The position numbers and the translations under genes are program-made. The notes beneath the pieces were generated by a model. The model was not told the DNA's origin. It did no database searches and saw only the letters and a list, made by a program, of their open reading frames with translations. A stretch of 64,000 nucleotides of DNA from Robertmurraya dakarensis (GTDB lineage: Bacteria; Bacillota; Bacilli; Bacillales; Cytobacillaceae): contig NZ_LT707409.1 of assembly GCF_900156875.1 (NCBI RefSeq), positions 1,270,961 through 1,334,960 on the forward strand. Direction: 5' to 3'. This document shows, piece after piece, positions 52,513 to 61,435 of the stretch (positions are counted from its first letter, which is position 1; each line of letters opens with the position of its first letter).

Positions 52513-53916
52513 TCACCTCTGCAAATCCGCTAAAAAAACTGCTAAATCTTTAACAGTACGGATATGATTTACACTGTCACAATATTTTTCATAGTGTCTA
52601 ATCACACTGTCTCCTGTGCCCCAGCTGCTTACTGGTTCTGGATTAAGCCAATGAATTTCTTTGACTTGGCTGCGAATATTTTTCATTTCGGAAATGGCTG
52701 GATCACTGCCATTGCTTCTGGCATCGCCAACCACTAACACCGTTGTACTTTGACCCATCTCCGGAAGGTATTTGCGAACAAAACTTCGTAATACATTGCC
52801 ATAATCACTATTACTAGTATGAGAGACTAGCTTGCTATCTCGATATAGTTCAGGTAAAGATTGACGAAAATCACTTCTCGATACATGCCATGTGATATCG
52901 TCAATGTCACTAATGAAACCAAAGGAACGAACACCGGCAAATTGGCTGCTAAAACAGTGGGCCAGCTGCAGGGAAAAGACACTGAAATTCTCTACAGAGA
53001 GGGATAAATCGCACAAAAGCGCAATTCGCTCTCTTTTAGGCGCTTTACGTTTAAAAACAATCTCCATAGGGATTCCCCCGTTCCGAAGAGAACTTCGCAT
53101 CGTCTTTCGAAACTGTAAAATTCCTCTTTGATCATCTTTTATGTAATGGCGGCGGTGAGAAAGCTTTCGGACAATTTCCGGAACCAATTCTTCCATTTTT
53201 TTCAGCTCGACGAAGTTGGCTCTAGCAATGGAAATATCTGAAATATCTTCTTCTGTTTCCTGTGCTACCATGATGTTCCTGCTTTTCGAATTGACGGGAG
53301 GAGCATTAAAGATCAGCTTCCGCAGCTCAGCCTCAGCTTTCTTAATTGAATTTCTTGTATTTGTTCTTTGCCACATGCCCATTTCTTGATCCTGTTCGAC
53401 TTCCATGGTGAGTCTGTCTAATTGAAGGATGTTCCTCAGTCGATCGTATAACTGTCTATCAGATTGAGGACTTTGGATTGGCGAAACTCCATTTCCTTGC
53501 CTGCTTTGACTTTGACCAGAATTGCCACTTTCCCCTTCTCCATCCCCGTCTTCTGAATTGGACATTCTTCCCTGCTGAACCGCATTATGAACAGTATTTT
53601 CAATAGATTTCCGATCACCGCGATAGATCGCTTTATGCAAGGACTTTGTTAATGCATTTAAAGGAATCCTTTCTTCTTCTTTCCGAACCCCGAACCATCG
53701 AATCCACCATTCTTCAAATTGATTTTTGAATATAGGCAGATCCTTTTCACTTTTTAGCATACAGGAAAACAGCACCATCCGGATTTCTTCTTTATTTGAT
53801 TCATTAGGATTATCGTATAACGAAAGAAGATTAGCTGCTTCAATACTTTCAGGAATGGAAACAGGCACGCCCTTGTATCGAAGGGAGCTGCTTAGATCAA
53901 TTAATTTTCCCCTCAT
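52513..53916 (-). CDS. VWA-domain protein (CoxE-like)
   Basis: A 467-residue cytosolic protein. The N-terminal 100 residues are helical, followed by a Ser/Gln/Gly-rich linker (about 120-155). The C-terminal half holds a von Willebrand factor A domain with an intact MIDAS motif DLSLS (in LLCDLSLSVENF) and further acidic or Thr residues. VWA proteins of the CoxE type work with MoxR AAA+ ATPases to mature or insert metal into enzyme complexes. Its ATG overlaps the moxR stop (ATGA). No carbon monoxide dehydrogenase genes are nearby, so the target is unknown. Confidence 0.85.
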   Translation of the reverse strand: MRGKLIDLSSSLRYKGVPVSIPESIEAANLLSLYDNPNESNKEEIRMVLFSCMLKSEKDLPIFKNQFEEWWIRWFGVRKEEERIPLNALTKSLHKAIYRGDRKSIENTVHNAVQQGRMSNSEDGDGEGESGNSGQSQSRQGNGVSPIQSPQSDRQLYDRLRNILQLDRLTMEVEQDQEMGMWQRTNTRNSIKKAEAELRKLIFNAPPVNSKSRNIMVAQETEEDISDISIARANFVELKKMEELVPEIVRKLSHRRHYIKDDQRGILQFRKTMRSSLRNGGIPMEIVFKRKAPKRERIALLCDLSLSVENFSVFSLQLAHCFSSQFAGVRSFGFISDIDDITWHVSRSDFRQSLPELYRDSKLVSHTSNSDYGNVLRSFVRKYLPEMGQSTTVLVVGDARSNGSDPAISEMKNIRSQVKEIHWLNPEPVSSWGTGDSVIRHYEKYCDSVNHIRTVKDLAVFLADLQR

Positions 53917-54803
53917 CGATTAATCTGTCCCAACAGTTTCTCAATTTCATTCTTGGCATGGTCCAAATCGGAATGATCTTTAATTAGAACATTCAACGTC
54001 TTCAGCACGATATCATGGTCAAGTTTTGTAATATTTAAGGCAACGAGAGCTTCAGCCCAATCAACCGCTTCAGAAATACTAGGAGCCTTTCGCAAATCTA
54101 TCAAACGAAGATGTGCGAGTGCCATCGCAATTTCGTCTACCATTTCATCAGGCAGCGCAGGCACGCGTTTGCGTAAAATCGCAGCTTCTTGTTCGGGAGT
54201 AGGGTAATCAAGATATAAATAAAGACAACGGCGGCGTAGAGCTTCTGATAATTGTCTCATTTTATTGGAAGTGAGAATCACAATCGGCTTCTGAACGGCT
54301 TGCATAGTACCCAATTCTGGAATTGTAATTTGAAAATCGCTCAGCAATTCCAAAAGCATACTTTCAAACTCTGGATCTGATTTATCAATTTCATCAATTA
54401 ACAGGACCGGCCGTTGTTTGTTTCGAATAGCAGCCAGCAAAGGACGTTCCAGCAGGAAAGCTTCAGAAAATAAGTTATGAACATCGCCCGAATTTTCTTT
54501 CCCCATCTGCAAGGACAATAGCTGTTTGCGGTAATCCCACTCATACAGTGCTTTCGCTTCATCAATTCCCTCATAGCATTGAAGACGAATCAATGAACAA
54601 TCTTTCCACCCGCTAATTGCTTTTGCCAATTCCGTTTTCCCTACTCCAGCAGGGCCTTCAATTAATATTGGTTTCTCTAGTGATAGAGCTAAGGCAACTG
54701 TCATAGCCGTTCGTTCATCAGCCAAATAGCGCTGATCCTTCAAGCCTTCGAGAATTTCTTCCATTAATACACGTAAATCACTTGCAGTTTCGAGTTCAGT
54801 CAT
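53913..54803 (-). CDS. MoxR-family AAA+ ATPase
   Basis: A 296-residue chaperone-like ATPase. Walker A EGPAGVGKTELAKA (about 49-62), Walker B VLLIDEIDK, sensor 1 IVILTSNKMRQLS, arginine-finger region EALRRRCLYLYLDYP and a C-terminal lid. The ATG at 54803 follows AGGGGAG; a GTG one codon earlier is possible. It is coupled to the VWA gene by a four-base overlap, so the two form a MoxR/VWA module. A 14-bp perfect palindrome lies in the upstream region. Confidence 0.9.
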   Translation of the reverse strand: MTELETASDLRVLMEEILEGLKDQRYLADERTAMTVALALSLEKPILIEGPAGVGKTELAKAISGWKDCSLIRLQCYEGIDEAKALYEWDYRKQLLSLQMGKENSGDVHNLFSEAFLLERPLLAAIRNKQRPVLLIDEIDKSDPEFESMLLELLSDFQITIPELGTMQAVQKPIVILTSNKMRQLSEALRRRCLYLYLDYPTPEQEAAILRKRVPALPDEMVDEIAMALAHLRLIDLRKAPSISEAVDWAEALVALNITKLDHDIVLKTLNVLIKDHSDLDHAKNEIEKLLGQINR

Positions 54804-54859
54804 CACAGTCTCCCCTTTAAATGGTTTTTATATATAAAATATTCTAAATATTTAAAAAA

Positions 54860-54873
54860 TAAACTATAGTTTA
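54860..54873. promoter_or_regulatory. Candidate operator upstream of moxR
   Basis: TAAACTATAGTTTA is a perfect 14-bp palindrome, 57 bp before the moxR start and within the likely promoter. Its size and AT-rich dyad suit a TetR- or MarR-type regulator; the regulator is not identified. Confidence 0.45.
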
Positions 54874-54981
54874 AGGATATTCCAAAGTGCTCTTGGTTGT
54901 CAACACTTGTTGGTTAGCGACCCACGCTTCCGCTGATAATGCCAGTACTCGCATTATCTCTACGCTTACCAGCATTAAATC

Positions 54982-55583
54982 ATGTCTAACCAGTTTAAAT
55001 TAACCTCTACCAGCATTATCGAATACCATGACATCCCGATTATCCCTCTCGTAGTTGTCGGCAATCAATCGGCTATTATCAAAACAACACACCCAAAAGT
55101 TCTCCAGTATGTTTGTAAGGTGGACAACCTTAAAAACAAGATAACCAACCTTACTTCAAGTTACACGGTTGATATTTTAACTGAGAAAGACTTTAAGAAA
55201 ACGTCTAAATTACTTTTAAAGGACGATACTCCACATATTCCTACGATTGAAAAAACTCATGGCCTATCAACTATTGATATTAGAAGAGGAGTATGGTGCT
55301 CGAATTGGTTGACTTACCATATGATAAGAAAAGATCGGGTTTGGGTCTGCCCTCGCTGTTTCTACAGTTCACCCTTATGGATTATTTCCTATTTATAAAA
55401 CCCACCATTAATAATAAGGCGTTTAGAGAGTTTTTCTGTATCGATTCAATGAAGACAGCAACTTATATGCTATCTGCACTAAATCTCCCGGCTACTGGAG
55501 AGAAAAAAGGCCGAATCTATCATCGCTCCACCGATTTCCTTGAACAGCTCGAATCACGGTATCATCGTTTGCAAAATAATTAA
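54982..55583 (+). pseudogene. Decayed NERD-domain (nuclease-related) protein
   Basis: Remnant of a longer gene. Frame 1 from 54982 reads IPIIPLVVVGNQSAIIKTTHPKV, the end of a NERD-type nuclease domain, and goes on to a zinc-finger-like VWVCPRCFYSS, then stops at 55398. The next frame carries on from about 55370 with LMDYFLFIKPTINNKAFREFF and ends LPATGEKKGRIYHR, the usual C-terminus of Bacillus NERD proteins. A one-base frameshift near 55365-55378 joins them. The N-terminal nuclease core is missing and an in-frame stop lies directly upstream. No ribosome binding site is visible. Confidence 0.72.
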
Positions 55584-55637
55584 TTACCTATTTATACTAA
55601 ACATGCGGGCAATTAATAAATCATGGTAGGAGGAAAT

Positions 55638-56012
55638 ATGATGAAACTAGGCGCATTTTCGGTAAGTTTGAATGTAAAAGACATTCATGTATCAAAATCA
55701 TTTTATGAAAAATTAGGGTTTCAACAACTAGGTGGAGATATTAACCAAAATTGGCTGATCATGAAGAATGAAAATTGTATCATTGGGCTTTTTCAAGGAA
55801 TGTTTGAAAAAAACATTTTGACTTTTAATCCCGGCTGGAATGAAAATGCTGAAAATATTGATTCATTTACCGACGTTCGTGAACTTCAAAAGAGGTTGAA
55901 AGCTGAAGGAATGGAGCTAGTCACAGAAGCAGATGAAGCAAGTGAAGGACCTGCTTATTTTACTCTTGAAGATCCTGATGGTAATCAGATTCTTGTAGAC
56001 CAGCATAGATGA
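55638..56012 (+). CDS. VOC (glyoxalase-like) family protein
   Basis: A 124-residue single-module VOC protein: [24 protein letters not shown] at the N-terminus and [17 protein letters not shown] at the C-terminus, with the usual Glu of the metal site absent or replaced by the Ile-Leu stretch. AGGAGGAAAT is directly before ATG-ATG at 55638; the longer frame begins inside the ribosome binding site region. Substrate unknown. Divergent from nothing; it stands alone. Confidence 0.8.
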   Translation: MMKLGAFSVSLNVKDIHVSKSFYEKLGFQQLGGDINQNWLIMKNENCIIGLFQGMFEKNILTFNPGWNENAENIDSFTDVRELQKRLKAEGMELVTEADEASEGPAYFTLEDPDGNQILVDQHR

Positions 56013-56067
56013 TAAAAATTCTGCTCCCCCATTCGCTTAGCGGATTGAGAGACAAACTCTAAAATGC

Positions 56068-56166
56068 TTAACCCTGTTTCGTACTAGGCTTCAAATTGAA
56101 TAGAATTTCTATTGCCAGGATTCCAATAAATACAGAACCCAAAATAAATAAACTGGCTGTGGACAT
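56068..56166 (-). CDS. Possible 32-residue single-helix membrane peptide
   Basis: A 32-codon frame whose product is mainly one hydrophobic helix (ASLFILGSVFIGILAIEILF) followed by a short basic tail. It lies just past the terminator of the gltP-like gene on the same strand. There is no good ribosome binding site, so this is only a candidate. Confidence 0.25.
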   Translation of the reverse strand: MSTASLFILGSVFIGILAIEILFNLKPSTKQG

Positions 56167-56176
56167 CAAATCTTAA

Positions 56177-56213
56177 TAAAAAAAGACCTCCAACATAAAA
56201 CGTTGAAGGTCTT
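56177..56213 (-). terminator. Terminator of the symporter gene
   Basis: Arms AAGACCTCCAAC and GTTGAAGGTCTT (56183-56194, 56202-56213, one G-U in the RNA) with seven T on the minus strand. Confidence 0.87.
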
Positions 56214-56237
56214 GATTCGCCTTTGAGTCCCATTTTA

Positions 56238-57503
56238 TTATGATGCTTGTTGTTTTTGAATGTTTTCCTCTTCAGAAGGGGAAAATTGGCCTTCCCATTT
56301 CGCAACAACAATGGCTGCTAATGAGTTTCCTACCACGTTAACAGCAGTACGTCCCATATCAAGAATTCGGTCAATACCAGCAATAAATGCCAGCCCTTCA
56401 GCAGGCAAACCAATTGTACTAAATGTAGCTAATAGAACTACAAACGATACACCTGGAACTCCCGCCATCCCTTTCGATGTTACCATTAAGACTAACATTA
56501 GTGTAATTTGTTGTACGATCGTTAGTTCAATGCCGTACATTTGCGCAATAAATAAGGACGCAATTGCTTGATATAAAACAGATCCATCTAAGTTAAAGGA
56601 ATAGCCGGTTGGAATAACGAAAGTCGCAATATGTTTTGGACTTCCTGCTTGCTCCATCTTGTCCATAATTTTTGGAAGAACCGTCTCCGAACTTGCTGTT
56701 GAGAAAGCTAAGATTAACTCTTCTTTAATCATCTTTAATAGCTTAAAGATATTAAAACCAACTAATTTACCCACTAGTCCTAACACAACAATAACAAAGA
56801 AAATCATCGTTCCATAAACAGTAAGAGCTAGTTTACCTAAAGGGAGCAGCGATGAAAAACCATATTTAGAAATGGTAACACCGATTAATGCAAAAACACC
56901 GATTGGAGCGTATTTCATAAATAAGTTCGTCACATAAAACATGGCACTTGCCACGCCTTCAAAGACTCGCAGTACTGGTTTTCCTTTTTCTCCAATAGCG
57001 GCAATTCCAAGACCAAATACAACTGCAAAGAAAATAATCGCAAGCATATCGCCTTGAACCATTGCATCGATTGGGTTTGTAGGTACAATATGAAGAAGTG
57101 TATCAGTAATTGATTTTCCTTCTTGTTGTTCTGATGTTTCTACATAGTTTGAAATGTCACTTTGCTCAAGCTTATCCATGTTTAATCCTGAACCAGGCTG
57201 GAATATATTAGCAGATACTAGGCCGACTGCTATTGCAATTAATGTCATCCCTATAAAATAAGTAAGTGATTTAGCACCTAACTTACCTACAGATTTCATG
57301 TCACCAACACCAGCTATTGCAACGATAATACTTGAAAGAACAATCGGTACTACGATCATTTTAATTAAGCGGATAAAAAGATCACCAAATGGCTGTAGAA
57401 CACTTTGTGCTGTTTCACTTCCATAGAAGATCCCACCGACAATGATACCTAGTACCAGGCCGATAAAAATTTGACTTGCTAAGCTTACTTTAATTCTTTT
57501 CAT
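56238..57503 (-). CDS. Dicarboxylate/amino-acid:cation symporter (GltP/GltT-like)
   Basis: A 421-residue transporter of the DAACS family, importing glutamate, aspartate or C4-dicarboxylates with H+ or Na+. Eight membrane helices plus two re-entrant hairpins are implied by LAFSTASSETVLPKI (HP1), IPTGYSFNLDGS (TM7 region), VTSKGMAGVPGVSFVVL (HP2) and DRILDMGRTAVNVVGNSLA (TM8), where the Arg in GRTAVNV suits an acidic amino-acid or dicarboxylate substrate. GAAAGGTAGGG is upstream of the ATG. A probable c-di-AMP riboswitch lies in its 5' leader. Confidence 0.9.
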   Translation of the reverse strand: MKRIKVSLASQIFIGLVLGIIVGGIFYGSETAQSVLQPFGDLFIRLIKMIVVPIVLSSIIVAIAGVGDMKSVGKLGAKSLTYFIGMTLIAIAVGLVSANIFQPGSGLNMDKLEQSDISNYVETSEQQEGKSITDTLLHIVPTNPIDAMVQGDMLAIIFFAVVFGLGIAAIGEKGKPVLRVFEGVASAMFYVTNLFMKYAPIGVFALIGVTISKYGFSSLLPLGKLALTVYGTMIFFVIVVLGLVGKLVGFNIFKLLKMIKEELILAFSTASSETVLPKIMDKMEQAGSPKHIATFVIPTGYSFNLDGSVLYQAIASLFIAQMYGIELTIVQQITLMLVLMVTSKGMAGVPGVSFVVLLATFSTIGLPAEGLAFIAGIDRILDMGRTAVNVVGNSLAAIVVAKWEGQFSPSEEENIQKQQAS

Positions 57504-57619
57504 TAATTACCCTACCTTTCTGTTGAAAATATTAAAAACGAGTTTCTCAGGTAAGGGAAACAAATAGATACGATTTTTCAATTATCGGCTAGTGCCAAAT
57601 TACTATTCTATCATACTGT

Positions 57620-57745
57620 TTCCTCTTCATCGCTTACGGGGTTAGCTTTCAGGTTAGGACTATGGGAAACAAGGAGCCCCTTCTAATAAAGAATTCACCA
57701 ATAGCGGAAAATTCCGCATACTTAATTTGGGTCCCCCGCTCTTAA
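57620..57745 (-). promoter_or_regulatory. Probable c-di-AMP (ydaO/yuaA) riboswitch
   Basis: The minus strand carries, in order, GGGGGACCCA (57728-57738 region), TTGGTGAATTC, GAAGGGG and CCTAACCTG, then AGCTAACCCCGTAAGCG (57631-57648 region). These match the conserved blocks of the ydaO-type aptamer, whose 3' end is a near-invariant AGCTAACCTCGTAAGCG. It lies about 120 bp upstream of the symporter start. A possible weak stem GTTTC/GAAAC with a GTTTTT tail follows and could be the terminator, competing with a GGAAAC/GTTTCC pairing. Confidence 0.75.
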
Positions 57746-57835
57746 AATAAGATTAAGCAAATATGGACCAACTAGATTTTATCATAAAATATCATATTAG
57801 TAATTTTTTTATTATTTCTGAATAACTTTTATACC

Positions 57836-57870
57836 ACAAAAAAAGAGACAGAACATTTGCCCTGTCTCTT
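57836..57870 (-). terminator. Terminator of the pst-phoU operon
   Basis: Arms AAGAGACAG / CTGTCTCTT (57843-57851, 57862-57870) with a 10-nt loop and seven T on the minus strand, 15 bp after the stop of the 51-residue gene. Confidence 0.88.
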
Positions 57871-57884
57871 GTATCTATATAGTA

Positions 57885-58040
57885 TTATTTATTCTCTTCA
57901 TCATTTCCTTCAATGACAAGTAATCGGTTATTGTTACTGATCAAAGGTTCGATATCCAACGAATCCTGATTGTTATCGCTATTAAAAAATTGATCAATTT
58001 TATTATTTGCATATTCAGCTTCTGATTTTTTATCTTTCAT
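57885..58040 (-). CDS. Small acidic protein, 51 residues, at the end of the pst operon
   Basis: ATG at 58040, GGGAGG eleven bases upstream, 51 codons to TAA and then a strong terminator. The product is hydrophilic and acidic, rich in Asn, Asp and Glu, with a hydrophobic patch NNNRLLVIEG near the end. It begins 30 bp after the phoU stop on the same strand with no terminator between, so it should be expressed with pstSCAB-phoU. I do not recognise a family. Confidence 0.7.
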   Translation of the reverse strand: MKDKKSEAEYANNKIDQFFNSDNNQDSLDIEPLISNNNRLLVIEGNDEENK

Positions 58041-58070
58041 GATAAAAACAACCTCCCAAGTATTTATACA

Positions 58071-58730
58071 CTATTCATTTAGGTCATATCTTTTCCCTTT
58101 TATTAAGTAAAGGACGCTCTCCGAAATATTAGTCGCGTGGTCTCCTACTCTTTCAACGTGCCTGCAAATAAAAGACAATTGCGTAATTTGTGAAATATAG
58201 TCTGGTTTTTGAGTCATTAACACTAATAATTCTTGAATCAGCCTTCCGTAGGCTTCATCGATTTCATCATCAACTTTTGCGACCTGTTTTGCGAGTTCAA
58301 TATCTTCATCGTTATAAGCTTTGAGGGAATCTGCCACCATTTTATTGGCGACTACTGCTATTCGCGGTATTTCCTCAATTGGTTTAATGAATGGATTTGT
58401 TCCGATGCGGATAACTGATTTTGCAATATTTACTGCTAAATCACCAATTCTTTCAAGGTCCGTGGAAATTTTAATGGCGACGATTACCCTTCTTAGGTCA
58501 ATGGCGACTGGTGCTTGTTTGGCAATCATTAAGATAGCTTGGTCGTTGATTTCTTCTTCCATTAAGTTTAAACGGATATCATTTTCAATGATCTTTAATG
58601 CTAAGTCGACATCTTGTTTCACTAGCGCTTCAATCGCGTTTCCTACAGCTTCTTGTGCTGCTTTGCCAAAGTCTACGATTAAGCCTTTAAGTTTGTTAAG
58701 GTCCTCTTGAAAACTTGCTCGGACGGTCAT
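58071..58730 (-). CDS. phoU: Phosphate signalling/transport regulator PhoU
   Basis: A 219-residue cytosolic protein of two three-helix bundles, each with the metal-cluster motif: DLERIGDLAVNIAKS in the first and HVERVGDHATNISESV in the second. It links the Pst transporter with the PhoR/PhoP sensor system and guards against excess phosphate uptake. It follows pstB by 19 bp; GGGGGAG precedes the ATG. The gene is full length. Confidence 0.95.
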   Translation of the reverse strand: MTVRASFQEDLNKLKGLIVDFGKAAQEAVGNAIEALVKQDVDLALKIIENDIRLNLMEEEINDQAILMIAKQAPVAIDLRRVIVAIKISTDLERIGDLAVNIAKSVIRIGTNPFIKPIEEIPRIAVVANKMVADSLKAYNDEDIELAKQVAKVDDEIDEAYGRLIQELLVLMTQKPDYISQITQLSFICRHVERVGDHATNISESVLYLIKGKRYDLNE

Positions 58731-58749
58731 GATAAACTCCCCCTGTTAT

Positions 58750-59556
58750 TTAACCAAATCGACCTGTAATATAGTCTTCCGTTTGCTTATTTTTTGGGTT
58801 CGAAAACATCTTATCTGTATCTGAAAACTCAATAACTTCTCCACTTAAGAAAAATGCTGTTTTATCTGAAATCCTAGCGGCCTGCTGCATATTATGTGTG
58901 ACAATGATGATACTGTAACTCTTTTTTAACTCCTGTATTAGATCTTCCACCTTTAGAGTGGAAATTGGGTCTAGTGCTGAGGTCGGTTCATCCATTAAAA
59001 TAACATCTGGTTCAATCGCTAAACAACGGGCAATACAAAGACGCTGCTGCTGACCCCCTGACATCCCATAGGCATTATCTTTCAAGCGATCTTTCACTTC
59101 ATCCCAAATAGCTGCACCGCGCAGGCTTTTTTCAACGATTTCATCTAAAATTTTTTTATTTTTTATGCCGTGAATCCTTGGTCCATATGCGATATTATCA
59201 TATATCGATTTTGGAAAAGGATTTGGCTTTTGAAATACCATTCCTACATTTGTCCTTAATGTTTCAACTTGATAGGTTTTGTCAAAAATATTTTTACCCC
59301 GGTACAATATCTCACCTGAAGTACGTACAACAGGAACTAATTCAACCATTCTATTTAACGTTTTTAAGTATGTTGATTTTCCGCACCCTGAAGGTCCAAT
59401 GATCGCGGTCACTTCATTTTCTGTTATTTGAAGATTAATGTCTCTTAGTGCCTGGTCATCCCCATACCAAAGGTTTAAATTCTTTGTATCATATACAATG
59501 TTCTTATCTTCCTTAGTTGAATCTGTTACTTCCACACTATCTGTTAAAGTTGTCAT
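58750..59556 (-). CDS. pstB: Phosphate ABC transporter ATPase PstB
   Basis: A 268-residue ABC ATPase that powers phosphate import. Walker [11 protein letters not shown]-loop FQKPNPFP, signature MSGGQQQRL, Walker [14 protein letters not shown] and H-loop [10 protein letters not shown]. The N-terminal ~20 residues precede the conserved [21 protein letters not shown] is just before the ATG. It follows pstA by 19 bp. Confidence 0.97.
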   Translation of the reverse strand: MTTLTDSVEVTDSTKEDKNIVYDTKNLNLWYGDDQALRDINLQITENEVTAIIGPSGCGKSTYLKTLNRMVELVPVVRTSGEILYRGKNIFDKTYQVETLRTNVGMVFQKPNPFPKSIYDNIAYGPRIHGIKNKKILDEIVEKSLRGAAIWDEVKDRLKDNAYGMSGGQQQRLCIARCLAIEPDVILMDEPTSALDPISTLKVEDLIQELKKSYSIIIVTHNMQQAARISDKTAFFLSGEVIEFSDTDKMFSNPKNKQTEDYITGRFG

Positions 59557-59575
59557 CTAAACTTCCTCCAGTATG

Positions 59576-60460
59576 TTAATACCTTTTTTGATATTTGTTC
59601 CGGATCATAACGGCTATAGAGTTCATAATCAACAAGACAACAAGCAGGACTACAATCGTTGCTGCAGCTAAATTCGCATATTCCTCCACAATTGATGCGT
59701 CTATTGTCCAGTAATAAATCTGCATAGGCAGTACAGTGAACTTGTCAAAAATACCATTTGGAAATGGAATTAATAAAGCCGGAATGCCGATTACAACGAG
59801 TGGAGCTGTTTCACCGACCGCTCGAGATAATGCTAAAATAAGTCCTGTTAAAATACCTGGTATTGCTGCAGGCAACACGACGTTTTTTATAGTCTGCCAC
59901 TTGGTCGCGCCCATTCCATAGGATGCTTCTCGCAAAAATTGCGGAACTGCGCGAAGAGCCTCTTGAGAGGCGACAACCACGATTGGCAGTACAAGCAGTG
60001 ACATGGTTAGACCGCCAGCTAATACAATATTTCCAAATCCCAAACCCCTAACAAAAACAGTCAACCCAAGAATTCCGAAAACGATGGAGGGTACGCCAGC
60101 CAAATTTGAGATATTTGTTTGAATAAAAGAATGCATACGCCCCTTTTTAGCATATTCCTCTAAGTATATCGCTGTCCCAATTCCTAGAAGCATGGTTACA
60201 GGTGCAACCACAATCATTAGCCACAATGTCCCTAACAGGGCTCCCATTATTCCCGCTCTCTCTGGTCTGGTGGATAACCTGTTTGTAAGGAAATCAAAAT
60301 TTATCCAGCCTAAACCATCCATTAGTACACGGTAAAACAAAATAACAAGGACAACAAGTCCAATTAAAGTGGCTAAAAGAAAGATGATCTGTGAGATGTG
60401 ATTGGCAGCTAAACGCCCATTCATCTTTTTTGCAACTAGATTTGCATCAACGTATTTCAT
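59576..60460 (-). CDS. pstA: Phosphate ABC transporter permease PstA
   Basis: A 294-residue membrane permease with six helices. The coupling loop EALRAVPQFLREASYGMGATKWQTI contacts PstB, and ALSRAVGETAPLVVIG is the usual conserved stretch after it. It pairs with PstC to form the channel. It starts two bases after the pstC stop, so translation is coupled. AAGG is the only weak ribosome binding site, consistent with coupling. Confidence 0.96.
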   Translation of the reverse strand: MKYVDANLVAKKMNGRLAANHISQIIFLLATLIGLVVLVILFYRVLMDGLGWINFDFLTNRLSTRPERAGIMGALLGTLWLMIVVAPVTMLLGIGTAIYLEEYAKKGRMHSFIQTNISNLAGVPSIVFGILGLTVFVRGLGFGNIVLAGGLTMSLLVLPIVVVASQEALRAVPQFLREASYGMGATKWQTIKNVVLPAAIPGILTGLILALSRAVGETAPLVVIGIPALLIPFPNGIFDKFTVLPMQIYYWTIDASIVEEYANLAAATIVVLLVVLLIMNSIAVMIRNKYQKRY

Positions 60461-60462
60461 CC

Positions 60463-61401
60463 TTAATAACCCTCCCTAAATTTTTTAGAGATATATTGGG
60501 CAATTAAATTCATTATCAATGTAAAGACAAACAACGTGAAGGCAACAGCGTATAGGCTATAATATAAAGTTGAACCAGCTGGAGCATCTCCACCAGTTAC
60601 CTCTACTATATAAGCAGTCATCGTTTGCATTGACTGGGTAACATCAAACGTGAAATTCTTTGAGCTTCCGCTTGCAATCGCAACAATCATAGTTTCGCCT
60701 ATCGCTCTGGAAATTCCGAGTACAAAGGATGAAATAATCCCCGACATGGCAGCAGGAATGACGACTCGCCAAGTTACTTCAAGCTTTGTGGACCCTAATC
60801 CCAAAGCACCCTCCCTCATTGCATTTGGGACAGAGCTCATCGCATCTTCAGAAAGAGACGCAATCATCGGAATGATCATGACCCCCATTACGAGTCCTGG
60901 ACTAAGAATATTTGTAGGCTCTAGCATCGGAATAAACCTATTTAATAATGGAGTAACGAAAGTAAAAGCAAAAAATCCATATACAATGGTAGGGATTCCT
61001 GCTAAAACCTCTAATATAGGTTTTAGAATTCTTCTCACCTTATCTGATGCATATTCGCTTAGAAAAACCGCCGACATCAGACCAATAGGAATTGCCACTA
61101 ACATCGCAATGGCTGAGGAAATGAAAGTACCGGTTAATAATGGCAGAATACCAAATTCCGCGGCATCTCCTAATGGTTTTAGTTTTGTCCCCGTGAAAAA
61201 ATCAAGAAAGGGTACATCTCTAAAAAAATAAATCGTTTCTCTTATTAACGTAAATAGTATTCCAATCGTAGTAAGGATCGATATAATAGCAATAATAAAC
61301 AAAATAGTGGGTATACATTTTTCAATTATGCTATTAAACGTAACCGTCCTTTTGTTTGCTTGAATCATATCTCTTACCCGTAAATCTCTTTCATCCGTCA
61401 T
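60463..61401 (-). CDS. pstC: Phosphate ABC transporter permease PstC
   Basis: A 312-residue six-helix permease, partner of PstA. Family pieces: LSEYASDKVRRILKPILEVLAGIPTIVYGFFA, the coupling loop EDAMSSVPNAMREGALGLGSTKLEVTWRVV and GISRAIGETMIVAIASG. AAAGGGGAG precedes the ATG by six bases. It follows pstS by 34 bp. Confidence 0.96.
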   Translation of the reverse strand: MTDERDLRVRDMIQANKRTVTFNSIIEKCIPTILFIIAIISILTTIGILFTLIRETIYFFRDVPFLDFFTGTKLKPLGDAAEFGILPLLTGTFISSAIAMLVAIPIGLMSAVFLSEYASDKVRRILKPILEVLAGIPTIVYGFFAFTFVTPLLNRFIPMLEPTNILSPGLVMGVMIIPMIASLSEDAMSSVPNAMREGALGLGSTKLEVTWRVVIPAAMSGIISSFVLGISRAIGETMIVAIASGSSKNFTFDVTQSMQTMTAYIVEVTGGDAPAGSTLYYSLYAVAFTLFVFTLIMNLIAQYISKKFREGY

Positions 61402-61435
61402 TGCTGCTCCCCTTTCACCAACGAAAATCGTGCTG

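Noticed and set aside
55200-55600. Two independent small genes (54982-55398 and 55293-55583)
   Set aside because: Their products join into one known C-terminal domain across a frameshift, so a single decayed gene explains both.
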